Shown here piece after piece: positions 8,125 through 16,820 of a DNA stretch of 64,000 nucleotides. This DNA comes from Palsa-360 sp963719875. Lineage in GTDB: Bacteria; Acidobacteriota; Terriglobia; Acidiferrales; UBA7541. The translations under genes and the position numbers were made by a program. The stretch is from the NCBI GenBank assembly GCA_963719875.1, contig CAVRDJ010000002.1, forward strand, positions 2,666,001 through 2,730,000. Reading direction: 5' to 3'. Position 1 is the first letter of the stretch; the number at the start of each line of letters is the position of its first letter. The notes under the pieces were generated by a model, which was given only the letters and a program-made list of their open reading frames with translations, ran no database searches and was not told where the DNA came from.

Positions 8125-8543
8125 GGGGAACCTTCTCTCTGATTCGCGCATCGTACCCTTCTCCCGCCCTGGACACAACGAATTTGCTAGGAGAGCGGGG
8201 CCCGCGAGATCAACGAGGCTCCGACGGCTCATTCTTCCCGTCTGACAAGCCCCGTTTCCCGCGTCAAGTTCCATAAAGTCGGCTTGACGGATAGCGCGCT
8301 CCTTCGGGGTAGCTTCTAAAGCGCGTGTCTTGAGAGTTGTACAATTCAGAATGGCTATCGCGTCGACCAGGATGAGGGGCGCAGGGCTGTTGCGGCCGAT
8401 GGAGGGGCAATCTAAAATAACTGCCGCCGGGACCGGTTCAAGAGACTTTAGGAATATATTACCTGTGGAGACAGCCAAAGAGTATATTTTCAGCCAGCCT
8501 ATAGAAACTCACAATCGTCCGGGCAGAAATTTGGAGGGAAGCC
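8125..8543. other. Intergenic region between divergent genes
   Basis: 419 bp separating the minus-strand propeller gene from the plus-strand DUF6152 gene. It must hold both promoters. No repeat, RNA gene or convincing small gene is seen. AAATTTGGAGGGAAGCC just before 8544 is the ribosome site of the DUF6152 gene. Confidence 0.5.
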
Positions 8544-8918
8544 ATGAAAAATCGTCTTGCTGTGAGTTCCCTCGTGATGATTGGTCTCTTAACGGCTTCC
8601 ATTCCGCTGTTCGCGCACCACGGAAACGCGTCGTACGGCAATGCGAAACAACTCACTGTGAAGGGAACCGTGACGGAATGGGTCTGGCTCAATCCCCACA
8701 CCCTTCTGAAGATGGAAGTAAAAGATGAAGAGGGAAAGGTAGTCAATTGGGTTGTGGAGTGGAGCGCTCCGTCCAGCCTCATCAACTTTGGCATAAACAA
8801 GCAGACCTTCAAGCCCGGGGATGAGGTCACGGTGGTCATGATAACACCCGACAATGGCGCGCCCGTCGGACGTATCCAGCGGGTCATGCTCGCCAACGGC
8901 AAGTGGTTACGCGGGTAG
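8544..8918 (+). CDS. DUF6152 family secreted protein
   Basis: 124 residues. Signal peptide MKNRLAVSSLVMIGLLTASI ending at FAHH, then a small beta-rich OB-like domain: KGTVTEWVWLNPHTLLKMEV, WSAPSSLINFGINKQTFKPG, DEVTVVMITPDNGAPVG. The AHH...G-V-T-x-x-x-W-x-N-P-H pattern is diagnostic for DUF6152, a family abundant in Acidobacteria. The strong ribosome site GGAGGGAAGCC precedes the ATG. It is probably cotranscribed with the gene 50 bp downstream. A second DUF6152 gene lies at 11426-11860. Confidence 0.88.
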   Translation: MKNRLAVSSLVMIGLLTASIPLFAHHGNASYGNAKQLTVKGTVTEWVWLNPHTLLKMEVKDEEGKVVNWVVEWSAPSSLINFGINKQTFKPGDEVTVVMITPDNGAPVGRIQRVMLANGKWLRG

Positions 8919-8968
8919 ACTGAGGAGCCGTTCGCCCGAGCGGTCGTGCGACCAAAAGGATTTCCGAT

Positions 8969-9886
8969 ATGTTAAGCCGCTTCGTGGTCCCAACGATTGT
9001 ACTTGCAGCATCGATGTTTTCACTTCCTGCGCGCGCTCAGAATGCTCCGCGGACGCCGTTTCCTGCGCCCGATCCAGGTGCTCTGCCGGAGGATCCAAAC
9101 CAGGAAAAGCATATCGATGGCTGGTACAAGGATGTGCCCGTACCGCCGAAAGATCAGAAGGCCGCCCTGGCTCCTCGCCATGACCTGTCTGGAATTTGGG
9201 AACCAGCCGCTGGGTGGCGGGACGGAGTTCAATTCCGTGGGGCGAAGGAATACCCATCGGACGGAAAGCATATTTTGCCGTTCACGCCTTTGGGGGAGAA
9301 AGCGTTCCAAGCCAACAAGCCGGGATTTGGAACCACAGAAGTTCCCATTGCGCTCAATAACGATCCATTTGATGTCTGCGATCCAATCGGGTTTCCACGA
9401 ATAGAACTCTTCAACCTGAGGGCGTTACAGATCGTTCAAACTGCAAAGCAGGTGCTGATCTTCTATCAAAATGACCGGACATTTCGCAGCATCTGGACGG
9501 ACGGGCGAGAGTTCCCATCCCAAGATATTTCAGAGCCGCGATGGTACGGCTACTCGATCGGCAAGTGGGAGGACGATACCACGTTCGTCGTCCAGACAAT
9601 TGGGCTCGATGAAAGAACCTGGATCGATAATGTCGGCCGCCCGCATAGCAGCGACTTGCGAGTGGAAGAGCGGTTCCACCGCATGAACCATGACATCCTG
9701 GAGCTTACGTTGACGATCATCGATCCGAAGATGTATTCGAAACCCTGGAATGCCCTCAATAAGTTTCCCTTGCGGCTGCAACCAGCCGATTTCGATCTCC
9801 GGGAGATGCTCTGCTCGCCCTCAGAGCAGGCGGAATTTGACAAGCAAGTGAGCAGGCCCGCCATCGCTGACCCCCAAAAGAAGTAG
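8969..9886 (+). CDS. Secreted acidobacterial hypothetical protein, LSGIW family (subgroup C)
   Basis: 305 residues. Signal peptide (MLSRFVVPTIVLAASMFSLP, ARAQ cleavage). The mature part has the motif HDLSGIWEP and the later block YSIGKWEDDTTFVVQTIGLD followed by ERTWIDNVGRPHSSDLRVEE and ELTLTIIDPKMYSKPW. These blocks align with GHWEGDTLVVDVTNF, W-F-x-R-x-G-x-F-H-S-D-A-L-H and YEVTIEDPKVFTRPW of the four relatives at 11954-16601. It is the most divergent member and lacks the C-terminal catalysis-like residues seen in none of the others. Function unknown; the periplasmic location follows from the signal. Confidence 0.8.
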   Translation: MLSRFVVPTIVLAASMFSLPARAQNAPRTPFPAPDPGALPEDPNQEKHIDGWYKDVPVPPKDQKAALAPRHDLSGIWEPAAGWRDGVQFRGAKEYPSDGKHILPFTPLGEKAFQANKPGFGTTEVPIALNNDPFDVCDPIGFPRIELFNLRALQIVQTAKQVLIFYQNDRTFRSIWTDGREFPSQDISEPRWYGYSIGKWEDDTTFVVQTIGLDERTWIDNVGRPHSSDLRVEERFHRMNHDILELTLTIIDPKMYSKPWNALNKFPLRLQPADFDLREMLCSPSEQAEFDKQVSRPAIADPQKK

Positions 9887-9897
9887 CGGCTTTCAGA

Positions 9898-10031
9898 TTG
9901 CGAGCGAACCGCGCCCAGGACTCGCCCTCGTCGGCTGCCATCTTCGACCGCAGCAGAATGGGCATGGCGACCGCAGCGATGATCAAGAGGATTGCCACCA
10001 CAATCAAAATGCCCGGCTCACAGACTGTACG
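9898..10031 (-). pseudogene. Type IV pilin N-terminal remnant
   Basis: The minus strand encodes EPGILIVVAILLIIAAVAMP followed by ILLRSKMAADEGES, matching the conserved start of acidobacterial type IV pilins (GFTLIELLIVVAIILIIAAI, then AIPNLLRSRMAANEASA). The prepilin G-F-T-L-I-E processing site has decayed to E-P-G and the remainder of the pilin is missing. The frame then runs into unrelated sequence overlapping the 3' end of the previous gene. It occupies the 256-bp gap 9887-10142. Confidence 0.65.
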
Positions 10032-10142
10032 TCGAGTGTTCTGAGTCTGTTGACAATCCGGCGTTCCACTGATATGAAAGCCCATCGTCAAACTTCAAGG
10101 TTCAAGATCCGCTTCTTTGCGGATTAGGGGATTTCTCGGCGA

Positions 10143-10700
10143 ATGTCTCTTTATGATTTCTGCGAATGGCTGTCGAATACACCCTGGAGCATTGCGATCC
10201 ACGAATCCAGGTATGGATATTCCCTCCTCGAGTCGGTCCACGTCCTGACCTTGTGCCTGTTTCTCGGAATGACTGTGATGCTGGATCTGCGTCTTTTAGG
10301 CGTGATGCTGCGGCGCACGGCTGTGTCGGAGGTCTTGGAGCAGCTCTTGCCATGGACTGTGGCAGGTTTCGCTGTGATGGTCATCAGCGGGGCGCTTCTG
10401 TTCTATGCCATCCCTGTGAGGACCTTCCAGAATATTTTCTTTCGAGCCAAAATCGTGATGCTGATATCCGCCGGCTTGAACGTATGGTTCTTTCACTCGA
10501 AAGTGTATCGAAAAGTTGCGGCATGGGATTTACATCCTGTTCCGCCAAGAAACGCCAGAGTGGCGGCCGCCCTTTCTTTGGCGCTATGGGCCGGCATTGT
10601 CGTCGCAGGACGGATGATTGCGTATAATTGGTTTGACTGCGATAAGCCGCAGCGCGCGATAATCATTCGGCTCGCGGGCTGTCGTACTGATTCCCGGTAG
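10143..10700 (+). CDS. DUF6644 family integral membrane protein
   Basis: 185 residues with four or five membrane helices. The first part (FCEWLSNTPWSIAIHESRYG, then YSLLESVHVLTLCLFLGMTV) and MLDLRLLGVMLRRTAVSEV give the family signature of an N-terminal amphipathic helix, an ExxHxL helix and DLRLLG. A later block, AIPVRTFQNIFFRAKIVMLI, contains the second conserved helix. The protein pairs with a shorter relative 100 bp downstream on the same strand. Conserved His and Glu in helix 1 suggest a redox or metal role, but this is inference. Confidence 0.75.
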   Translation: MSLYDFCEWLSNTPWSIAIHESRYGYSLLESVHVLTLCLFLGMTVMLDLRLLGVMLRRTAVSEVLEQLLPWTVAGFAVMVISGALLFYAIPVRTFQNIFFRAKIVMLISAGLNVWFFHSKVYRKVAAWDLHPVPPRNARVAAALSLALWAGIVVAGRMIAYNWFDCDKPQRAIIIRLAGCRTDSR

Positions 10701-10801
10701 TCGGCTTCCGCGCCGGATCAACACGCCGAGTTGCATGCGGAGTGGGCGCGCGGTCGTGGGACGAACGATTTGGGATGACCTTCGTTCAGGAGATCCCCGC
10801 A

Positions 10802-11278
10802 ATGTCTTTGCTGCATATCTTTATGTGGGTCGAACGCTCGGCGCTGGGCGACTCGATTCGCACTTCGAGTTGGCTTTTTCCCGTGATCGAGGCCATCCAT
10901 CTTCTCGGGTTAGCCGTGGTCGGAGGAGCCGTTTTGGTGGTTGACCTGCGTCTTTTCGGTTTTGGATTGCGGCGCCAACCTGTTGCGCAACTCGCGCAGG
11001 ATGCGCAGCGCTGGCTCATCATCAGTCTTATGGTGATGGTCGCCACGGGGTCGCTGCTGTTCACCTCGGAAGCCATAAAGTGTTATTACCACCCGGCGTT
11101 CTGGATGAAGATGACGTCCCTGTTCCTGGCGATCCTCTTTACTTTCACGGTGCGACGCAAAGTGGCCATGGCCGATGCCAACCGAGTGAGGCCGATTTGG
11201 TGCAAGCTGGTGGCCCTGGTCTCCATTACCCTATGGTCCGGTGTGGGGATCGGGGGACGATGGATCGGATTTTCCTGA
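10802..11278 (+). CDS. DUF6644 family integral membrane protein
   Basis: 158 residues, paralogous to the upstream gene. It shows SWLFPVIEAIHLLGLAVVGG, VLVVDLRLFGFGLRRQPVAQ, LMVMVATGSLLFTSEAIKCY and HPAFWMKMTSLFLAILFTFT VRRKV, giving four membrane helices with the conserved E-x-x-H of helix 1. ATG 10802 follows CAGGAGATCCCCGCA, a clear ribosome site, so the longer frame from 10742 is not needed. It likely forms a two-gene unit with 10143-10700 and ends before a strong terminator hairpin. Confidence 0.8.
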   Translation: MSLLHIFMWVERSALGDSIRTSSWLFPVIEAIHLLGLAVVGGAVLVVDLRLFGFGLRRQPVAQLAQDAQRWLIISLMVMVATGSLLFTSEAIKCYYHPAFWMKMTSLFLAILFTFTVRRKVAMADANRVRPIWCKLVALVSITLWSGVGIGGRWIGFS

Positions 11279-11372
11279 GATTCCCCTTCCAGATTTCTGC
11301 CGCTGCCAAAGAGGGCCGGGCCGCTGCATCTTAGCCTGGAAAGACAAGCGGGCGACTGAAACGAGGAGGAAT

Positions 11373-11395
11373 CCTGGAGGTCTAGGACCTCCAGG
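11373..11395. terminator. Bidirectional terminator hairpin
   Basis: Perfect 10-bp stem CCTGGAGGTC / GACCTCCAGG with a 3-nt TAG loop, placed between two convergent genes (ends 11278 and 11426). The following tract GTTCT is short of U residues, so termination strength is uncertain. Confidence 0.65.
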
Positions 11396-11425
11396 GTTCT
11401 GGCGCACTTGCCGTGAGTGAATCGT

Positions 11426-11860
11426 TTACTTTTTCTGGTCGTCCGGCGTCAATTCGTAGGGTGCGCCCGTGCCGGACGAGCCGAGGAACAACATCTTCCC
11501 ATCCGGAAGTGTCAGATTGCGCCCGTTGGCTCGATGCGACCCGTCTTTCGCCTGGTACCCTTCGATCACGACCTCGGTCCCGGGCAGTAAGGATTCCTTG
11601 GTGAACCCGCGCCGGAATAGAACGTTCGGCGTGCCCGCTTCGATAGCCCAGTTTTCAACCGTGCCATCAGCCTTCTTCACGTCGACGTGCAACCAGGTGT
11701 GGGGATTGATCCATTCCATTTTTGTGACTGTCCCCTTGAAATTCACCGGTTTTTTCGCGTCAAACTCCGCCGCAAACGCGTGGTGCGCCGACACCGAAGC
11801 CGCCGCTCCCATCATTGCGAAACCCACGAAACAAATTACTGCCGCAAGCTTCATTCGCAT
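11426..11860 (-). CDS. DUF6152 family secreted protein
   Basis: 144 residues. Signal peptide MRMKLAAVICFVGFAMMGAA ending SVSAHH, then FAAEFDAKKPVNFKGTVTKM, EWINPHTWLHVDVKKADGTV, LFRRGFTKESLLPGTEVVIE and HRANGRNLTLPDGKMLFLGS. This is the canonical DUF6152 layout and more typical than the copy at 8544. It is periplasmic by signal peptide. CAGGAGGCTGAAGTCG before the ATG gives the ribosome site. It is codirectional with, and about 90 bp downstream of, the 11954-12916 gene, suggesting one transcript from about 14.2 kb down to here. Confidence 0.9.
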   Translation of the reverse strand: MRMKLAAVICFVGFAMMGAAASVSAHHAFAAEFDAKKPVNFKGTVTKMEWINPHTWLHVDVKKADGTVENWAIEAGTPNVLFRRGFTKESLLPGTEVVIEGYQAKDGSHRANGRNLTLPDGKMLFLGSSGTGAPYELTPDDQKK

Positions 11861-11953
11861 CGACTTCAGCCTCCTGCCGCGCGTGGAACCAGGATGGACG
11901 CCGGTTGCCCGCGGCGACTTAACTATCCCGACTTAGGAAATATGGCATCCATG

Positions 11954-12916
11954 TTACTTACCGTACCACTGATAGAAGCGGTCACCGGGCGGCACCTTGC
12001 GCGTGATGTCGATCGACATGGTCTCCCCTTCCCAGTGCTTCACTAATTGCTGCTTGCGAAGACCCCCGTACATGAACTCTTCGACGAATTCGTTGCAGCG
12101 AAAGTCGAGAAGTTGCATGTTCGGTTCCACCCGGCGATAGAGCGGCATGGCGATGCGCCACGGCCGGGTAAAAACTTTCGGATCTTCGATCGTCACTTCG
12201 TACCGAATAATGTCAGGCGACATCGGCGTGAAGCGCTCGACCAGGTGCAGCGCGTCGCTGTGGAAATTCCCGGCGCGGTCGAACCAGCTCCGGTCGTTGA
12301 AATTCGTCACGTCGACGACGAGCGTGTCTCCCTCCCACCGTCCCACGGAGTGGCCCATCCAAGTATCGTCCGGCGGCCCTTCGACCTTGTCCAAATGGAT
12401 TGTGCGCGCCGTATTCGAGAATTCATAGGCCATGTGAATCTTGTTCGTACTTTGCGTGATCTCGAAGGGATAGGGCATGTACATCGCGCGCGGAATGCCC
12501 GGCAAGTAACACTTCAATTCCGGGTCGCGGTCAATCCAGTGTTCCGCGTTCTCCTTCTTGATTTGCAAGGCTTCCGGCTTGTAGGGGATCTGCCCGTCGC
12601 CCTGCACGACGCCGAGCGATCCCGGTACGGCGCCCGCGGCGCCGAGCGCAAGAACCGGCGCGGCCGGCACCCGCGCGTAGTCATAAGGAAAGATGCCCGG
12701 CTGCGTGACGGCGCCGGGAAGCGCCGCGTGCGCCTGTAGATCCCAGTTGGCTTCGTTATTGGCTTGCCAGATGCCGCTGAAGTTGGGTTTACCACCCACG
12801 CGGACTGCCCGCATGGCCTGACCCGACGTCCGTGAGACCGACACCGAAATGACCGCACCGACAGCGGCTGCTGCAATCGCAACCGTTAGCATCGAGCCAG
12901 AGAACCTGTGCCGCAT
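11954..12916 (-). CDS. Secreted LSGIW-family hypothetical protein (subgroup A)
   Basis: 320 residues. Signal/anchor helix at residues 8-28 (LTVAIAAAAVGAVISVSVSR). Mature part: GGKPNFSGIWQANNEANWDL, HWIDRDPELKCYLPGIPRAM, YMPYPFEITQSTNKIHMAYE, MGHSVGRWEGDTLVVDVTNF, DRSWFDRAGNFHSDALHLVE, IRYEVTIEDPKVFTRPWRIA and HWEGETMSIDITRKVPPGD. It is closely related to the plus-strand gene 14344-15297, roughly two thirds identical by eye. The repeated W-E-G-D/E-T-x-x-I/V-D pairs suggest a beta-propeller-like or lipocalin-like fold, which is inference only. Function unknown. Confidence 0.82.
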   Translation of the reverse strand: MRHRFSGSMLTVAIAAAAVGAVISVSVSRTSGQAMRAVRVGGKPNFSGIWQANNEANWDLQAHAALPGAVTQPGIFPYDYARVPAAPVLALGAAGAVPGSLGVVQGDGQIPYKPEALQIKKENAEHWIDRDPELKCYLPGIPRAMYMPYPFEITQSTNKIHMAYEFSNTARTIHLDKVEGPPDDTWMGHSVGRWEGDTLVVDVTNFNDRSWFDRAGNFHSDALHLVERFTPMSPDIIRYEVTIEDPKVFTRPWRIAMPLYRRVEPNMQLLDFRCNEFVEEFMYGGLRKQQLVKHWEGETMSIDITRKVPPGDRFYQWYGK

Positions 12917-12944
12917 GATGGTCCCCTATTACTTCTATCTGGCA

Positions 12945-14156
12945 TTACTGCAGCGGATTGTCTTCCACACCGACAAAATCCGTCGCGTTGTCTATTGTTG
13001 CCGGGTCAGGACCTCGTCCCTCCGCGAAGGCAAGGTCTTCCATGCGCGCTGCCCGCAGCAGTGACGGGAGGGCATAATTTCCTTCTACGCAACGAGGCTC
13101 GTAATAGGTTTTGTTTTCCTGGTCGCTCTGTTTGGTGAACTCTTGCTTGACGGTCCAGGGCCGCGTCCACACGGTCGGATCTTCGATCGTGACGACGTAC
13201 TCGAGCGAGGTTGGCCCCGTCCGCGTCCATCGCTCGAGCAGGTGCAAGTTCTCACGGGAGCCCTGAATATCGGTTTTCGGACTGAAGTTCGTGACGTCAA
13301 TCACGAGTGTATTGCCCTCCCAGTGGCCGCGCGAGTCGCCAAACCACTGGCGGATGTTGGCCGGCAAGTGCGGACTTCCGTTCATGACGATGTTCCGCTG
13401 CCACCCTTGCCCCTGGCCCACGTCGTAGAACATCGAGATACCGCCAGGAGTCTGCACAATTCGGCGGAAGCTCCCGCCGTACGCGGTTCCAAATTCAGGC
13501 AGCCCGGCGGGCAAACATCGATCCATCAGCGAGCCGTCTTCCGGACCATCATGGCGATTCATGCGCGCCGTGTTGTAGCGAGAAGGAAGCTCTGCGCGCA
13601 GCGGCGAGGATTTCGGATCATACTTCCCACCGTTGCAGGCCACCGACTTGGTCTTGCACGTTTCGGTCGCTTGCAACAGGGCGAGACGGAATTGCTGGTC
13701 GGCGGCGGCAATCTTTTGAGCCGCTGGCGTTTTCGGAGGAATCCGGCCATCGGGCGGATCCACAATCATCGACGTGCGCGCGCCGGTGTGTTTGAGGGAG
13801 AGGAACACGGCGTTGTACGCGCCTGCGACGTCGAGCTCAGTCCCGCGCTCCACGCGCCTGTCTCGGCCAAGCAGCCCTGCTCGCTCCTTGTCCAATTCGG
13901 CTCGCTGCGCCTCGGTGAAAAATTGCTGGTTGGCATACTTGGCGGGGCGCTGCAAGGGAGTGTCAGATTCGTCGGTCCAAATGCCCTGCAGGTCTGGTTC
14001 GCCCCACGCCGTTTTCAGCGCTGGGGCAGCCGCAGGCGCCGTCGCGGAGGCCGTCGGAGCTTGATTCGCAACCGCCACCTCCGCCGGTTTCAAAAACACA
14101 AGCACGGCCAGGCTCACCGCCGCCGCTCCGATGAACTTCAGAAGTCGAGTTCTCAT
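12945..14156 (-). CDS. Secreted LSGIW-family hypothetical protein (subgroup B)
   Basis: 403 residues. N-terminal signal/anchor (FIGAAAVSLAVLVFLKPAEV), an Ala-rich linker, then WGEPDLQGIWTDESDTPLQR, RTSMIVDPPDGRIPPKTPAA, NRHDGPEDGSLMDRCLPAGL, FRRIVQTPGGISMFYDVGQG, GHWEGNTLVIDVTNFSPKTD, SRENLHLLERWTRTGPTSLE and YVVTIEDPTVWTRPWTVKQE. DPPDGR, R-C-L and the HWEGNTLVIDVTNF block define this long subgroup. Cys residues in CKTKSVACNG and RCL may form disulfides. The same organisation is seen in the broken copy at 15387-16601. It is probably the first gene of a minus-strand unit continuing into 11954 and 11426. Confidence 0.82.
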   Translation of the reverse strand: MRTRLLKFIGAAAVSLAVLVFLKPAEVAVANQAPTASATAPAAAPALKTAWGEPDLQGIWTDESDTPLQRPAKYANQQFFTEAQRAELDKERAGLLGRDRRVERGTELDVAGAYNAVFLSLKHTGARTSMIVDPPDGRIPPKTPAAQKIAAADQQFRLALLQATETCKTKSVACNGGKYDPKSSPLRAELPSRYNTARMNRHDGPEDGSLMDRCLPAGLPEFGTAYGGSFRRIVQTPGGISMFYDVGQGQGWQRNIVMNGSPHLPANIRQWFGDSRGHWEGNTLVIDVTNFSPKTDIQGSRENLHLLERWTRTGPTSLEYVVTIEDPTVWTRPWTVKQEFTKQSDQENKTYYEPRCVEGNYALPSLLRAARMEDLAFAEGRGPDPATIDNATDFVGVEDNPLQ

Positions 14157-14343
14157 CTGATGCCTCCCGCTGCTGCTTCATCAATCAGAAGGAGTTCACA
14201 TACCAACACTTAGCGCGGCCCCAAAAAAATCACCCGGATCGCATGATTATTATCGAGGACCACGTTATTGTCCAGAAGATTGAAACGTGTTTAGTTGACC
14301 TGACGCTTTCACCTCGTTACCCTATGTTGCCATTACGCACGGC

Positions 14344-15297
14344 ATGGAGACCTCGAATATGCGAAGCCGATTCAACCGCGCGACTGCTTTGATCGCGAGC
14401 GCCACGATAGGCGCCACGTTTTATTTGGCCGCAATCCGGACTACTGGCCAGACGACTCGGACGCCACGCACTCCAGACGGACACCCCAACTTGAACGGCA
14501 TCTGGCAGGCGACGACGACTGCGAATTGGGACCTGCTGGCGCATACGATGCGCCCGGCCGTGGCACAGCCCGGCGTATACCCGGAAGTCCCTGTGCTGGC
14601 CGCCCCGGTCCTGGCGCTGGGCTCGGTCGGCGGGGTGCCGCCCGGACCGGGCGTTGTCGAAGGCAATGCGATTCCATACAAGCCCGAGGCCGCCGCGAAA
14701 AAGAAAGACAATGCCGAACACTGGCTGGATCGCGACCCCGAAGTCCGATGCTACATGCCGGGGATTCCGCGGGCCATGTACATGCCCTATCCGTTTCAGA
14801 TCACGCAGGGCACGAACAAGATCGAGATGTCGTTTGAATTTGCCGGCGCCAGCCGCACCATTCACCTCGACGCGGTCGAGCCGCCGCCGGCCGACACGTG
14901 GATGGGCCATTCGGTCGGTCACTGGGAAGGCAACACACTGGTCGTCGACGTGAGCCATTTCAATGACCGGACATGGTTCTCGCGATCCGGCGACTTCCAC
15001 AGTGACGCGCTGCACGTCGTCGAGCGTTTTACGCCGATCAATCCGGACGCGTTGCGGTACGAGGTGACGATCGAGGACTCGAACGTGTTCACCCGTCCCT
15101 GGAAGATGAACATGGTCCTGTACCGTCAGCTCGAAAACAACGCGCAGCTGATGGAATACAAGTGTGTCGAGCTGGTGGAGGAAACGTTCCTGGGGCATCT
15201 GCGGAAAAAACAACTGGTGAAGCACTGGGAGGGCGACACAATCGTGATCGACGTGACGCGCAAGGATCCCGCCGGCGACAAACTCTATGAACGTTGA
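14344..15297 (+). CDS. Secreted LSGIW-family hypothetical protein (subgroup A)
   Basis: 317 residues. Signal/anchor TALIASATIGATFYLAAIRT, then DGHPNLNGIWQATTTANWDL, HWLDRDPEVRCYMPGIPRAM, YMPYPFQITQGTNKIEMSFE, MGHSVGHWEGNTLVVDVSHF, RTWFSRSGDFHSDALHVVER and LRYEVTIEDSNVFTRPWKMN. It is the closest relative of 11954-12916 but on the other strand, so the pair probably arose by an inverted duplication. It is divergent from 12945-14156 across a 187-bp promoter region. Function unknown. Confidence 0.82.
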   Translation: METSNMRSRFNRATALIASATIGATFYLAAIRTTGQTTRTPRTPDGHPNLNGIWQATTTANWDLLAHTMRPAVAQPGVYPEVPVLAAPVLALGSVGGVPPGPGVVEGNAIPYKPEAAAKKKDNAEHWLDRDPEVRCYMPGIPRAMYMPYPFQITQGTNKIEMSFEFAGASRTIHLDAVEPPPADTWMGHSVGHWEGNTLVVDVSHFNDRTWFSRSGDFHSDALHVVERFTPINPDALRYEVTIEDSNVFTRPWKMNMVLYRQLENNAQLMEYKCVELVEETFLGHLRKKQLVKHWEGDTIVIDVTRKDPAGDKLYER

Positions 15298-15386
15298 GGA
15301 GAGCTGGAAAACAATCGGCGCTTTGCGGACCGAAGAGACGCCGCGCAACAAAGAACCCGCCCACTAGCGATGGAACCGGAAAAGGA

Positions 15387-16601
15387 TTATTGGTCGCCGG
15401 CGCCACCCGTGGCGTTGTCCTCAAGCGCCGGATCGGGACCCTTTCCCTCAGCAAACGCTTTTTCCGCGGCGCGTGTATTCACGAGCATGCCGAGCAATCC
15501 GTAATTCCCTTCGTGACATCCGCCTTCGTAGACCATGTTCGGCTTATCGGCGTTCTTCCGCAATTCCTGCACGAAGGTGAACGGTTTGACCCAGGTCGTC
15601 GTATCCTCGGCCGTTATCGTGATTTGCAGCGTCGTTCGGATCATGCGCTTGTAGCGCTCGATCAAGTGCAGGTTCTCGCGCGAGCCGCGGAAATTGGTTT
15701 CTTGGCTGAAGTTGGTGACGTCCACCACCAGCGTATCGCCTTCCCACCGCGCGATCGAATCGCCCCAGTATTGGCGAATATTCTTTGGCAGGTGCGGCCG
15801 ATTCGTGATCGGGATCACGCGATTGAACCCGGTGCCCTGGCCGATGTCGTAGTAGATGTCAACGGAGTCGGCGCTCTCGACGATGCGCATCACGCCGCCG
15901 AAATTGCCGAACGGTCTTCCGTCCGGCGTCAACCGTCCCGCCTGGGAGAATCACGGGAAGGTTATTCAGCAGGCAACGCTCGACACTGCTGCGGTCCTCG
16001 GGACCGTCGGAGCGATTCATGCGATCGAGGTTGTAGTCGGGCGACGGCTCGTTTCGGCGCGGCGAGATCGGTCCGGGCCTGCCGCCGGAAGTACCCTGCA
16101 GGAGCGCCTGGAGGTACTCCCGTTTCTCGCCGATTCTCTCTTGCGCTCAGGCATCAAGGCCGGCATCCTGCCATCGGGCGGGTCGATGATCATCGACGTG
16201 CGGCGGCTTACTTCGGTCGGCTTATCGCCGAACCAATGTTCGTTGTAGGCACGGGCGACGTCCTTTTCCGTGCCGCGAATGTCCTGCCCGTTGATTTCTC
16301 GACTGTCCCGTCCGGCACGAGAGTTGCGCTCGAGCAACTGGTCGAGAGCCTTCTGGTACTCCGCGTCGCTCATGAATTCCCGGTTGCCAAATTCCTTGGC
16401 GCGCTCGAACGGGACAACGGTCGTATTACTCCACGTGCCTTGGAGATCCGGAGCGCCCCACGGAGTCTTGGGCGTCGATTCAGCCGTCGAACCATTCGAA
16501 CGGACCTGGCCGATAACGGTTTTCTCACTGAAGCCGACGGCAAGCACTGTTGCGGCCGTTAGCGCGACCAGAAACAGAAGGGAATGAGCTTTGATTCTCA
16601 T
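15387..16601 (-). pseudogene. Frameshifted secreted LSGIW-family gene (subgroup B)
   Basis: Three frames together rebuild a relative of the 403-residue protein at 12945-14156. Frame 1 (16601 down to about 16130) has signal peptide MRIKAHSLLFLVALTAATVL and runs through WGAPDLQGTWSNTTVVPFER and RTSMIIDPPDGRMPALMPER. Frame 2 (about 16130-15938) gives GEKREYLQALLQGTSGG ... NRSDGPEDRSSVERCLLNNL and PVILPGG. Frame 3 (15932-15387) gives TPDGRPFGNFGGVMRIVESA and ARWEGDTLVVDVTNFSQETN to the end. Two indels, near 16130 and 15938, are needed. They could be genuine decay or assembly errors. Confidence 0.8.
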
Positions 16602-16820
16602 CTGAGACTCTCCTACATGTAGCGTAAGGGGATGCTAGCACTGATGATCGTGACGCGCCACCGGAGCGATTCGAGCATCTGGCCAGCTCGCGACGCGTCG
16701 GCGGCCCGACACCGAGGCCAAGGAACAATCAGTCTTTTCTTTAGACAATCCACGATTGAAGACCTATTGGTGGCGAGGAATCCATCCGTTGGACGCTTGT
16801 GCGAACGATGCGGGATATTC

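Noticed and set aside
8125..8478. N-terminal extension of the TolB-like protein
   Set aside because: The signal peptide starts at 8124, and the extension has no ribosome site or homology.
13143..14213. 356-codon plus-strand open frame
   Set aside because: Antisense to the 12945-14156 gene, which has a signal peptide and family motifs; the shadow has none.
14317..15351. 344-codon minus-strand open frame
   Set aside because: Antisense to 14344-15297; high-GC codon bias keeps it open.
15294..16562. 422-codon plus-strand open frame
   Set aside because: Antisense shadow of the frameshifted SGIW-family gene; Arg-rich translation without any motif.
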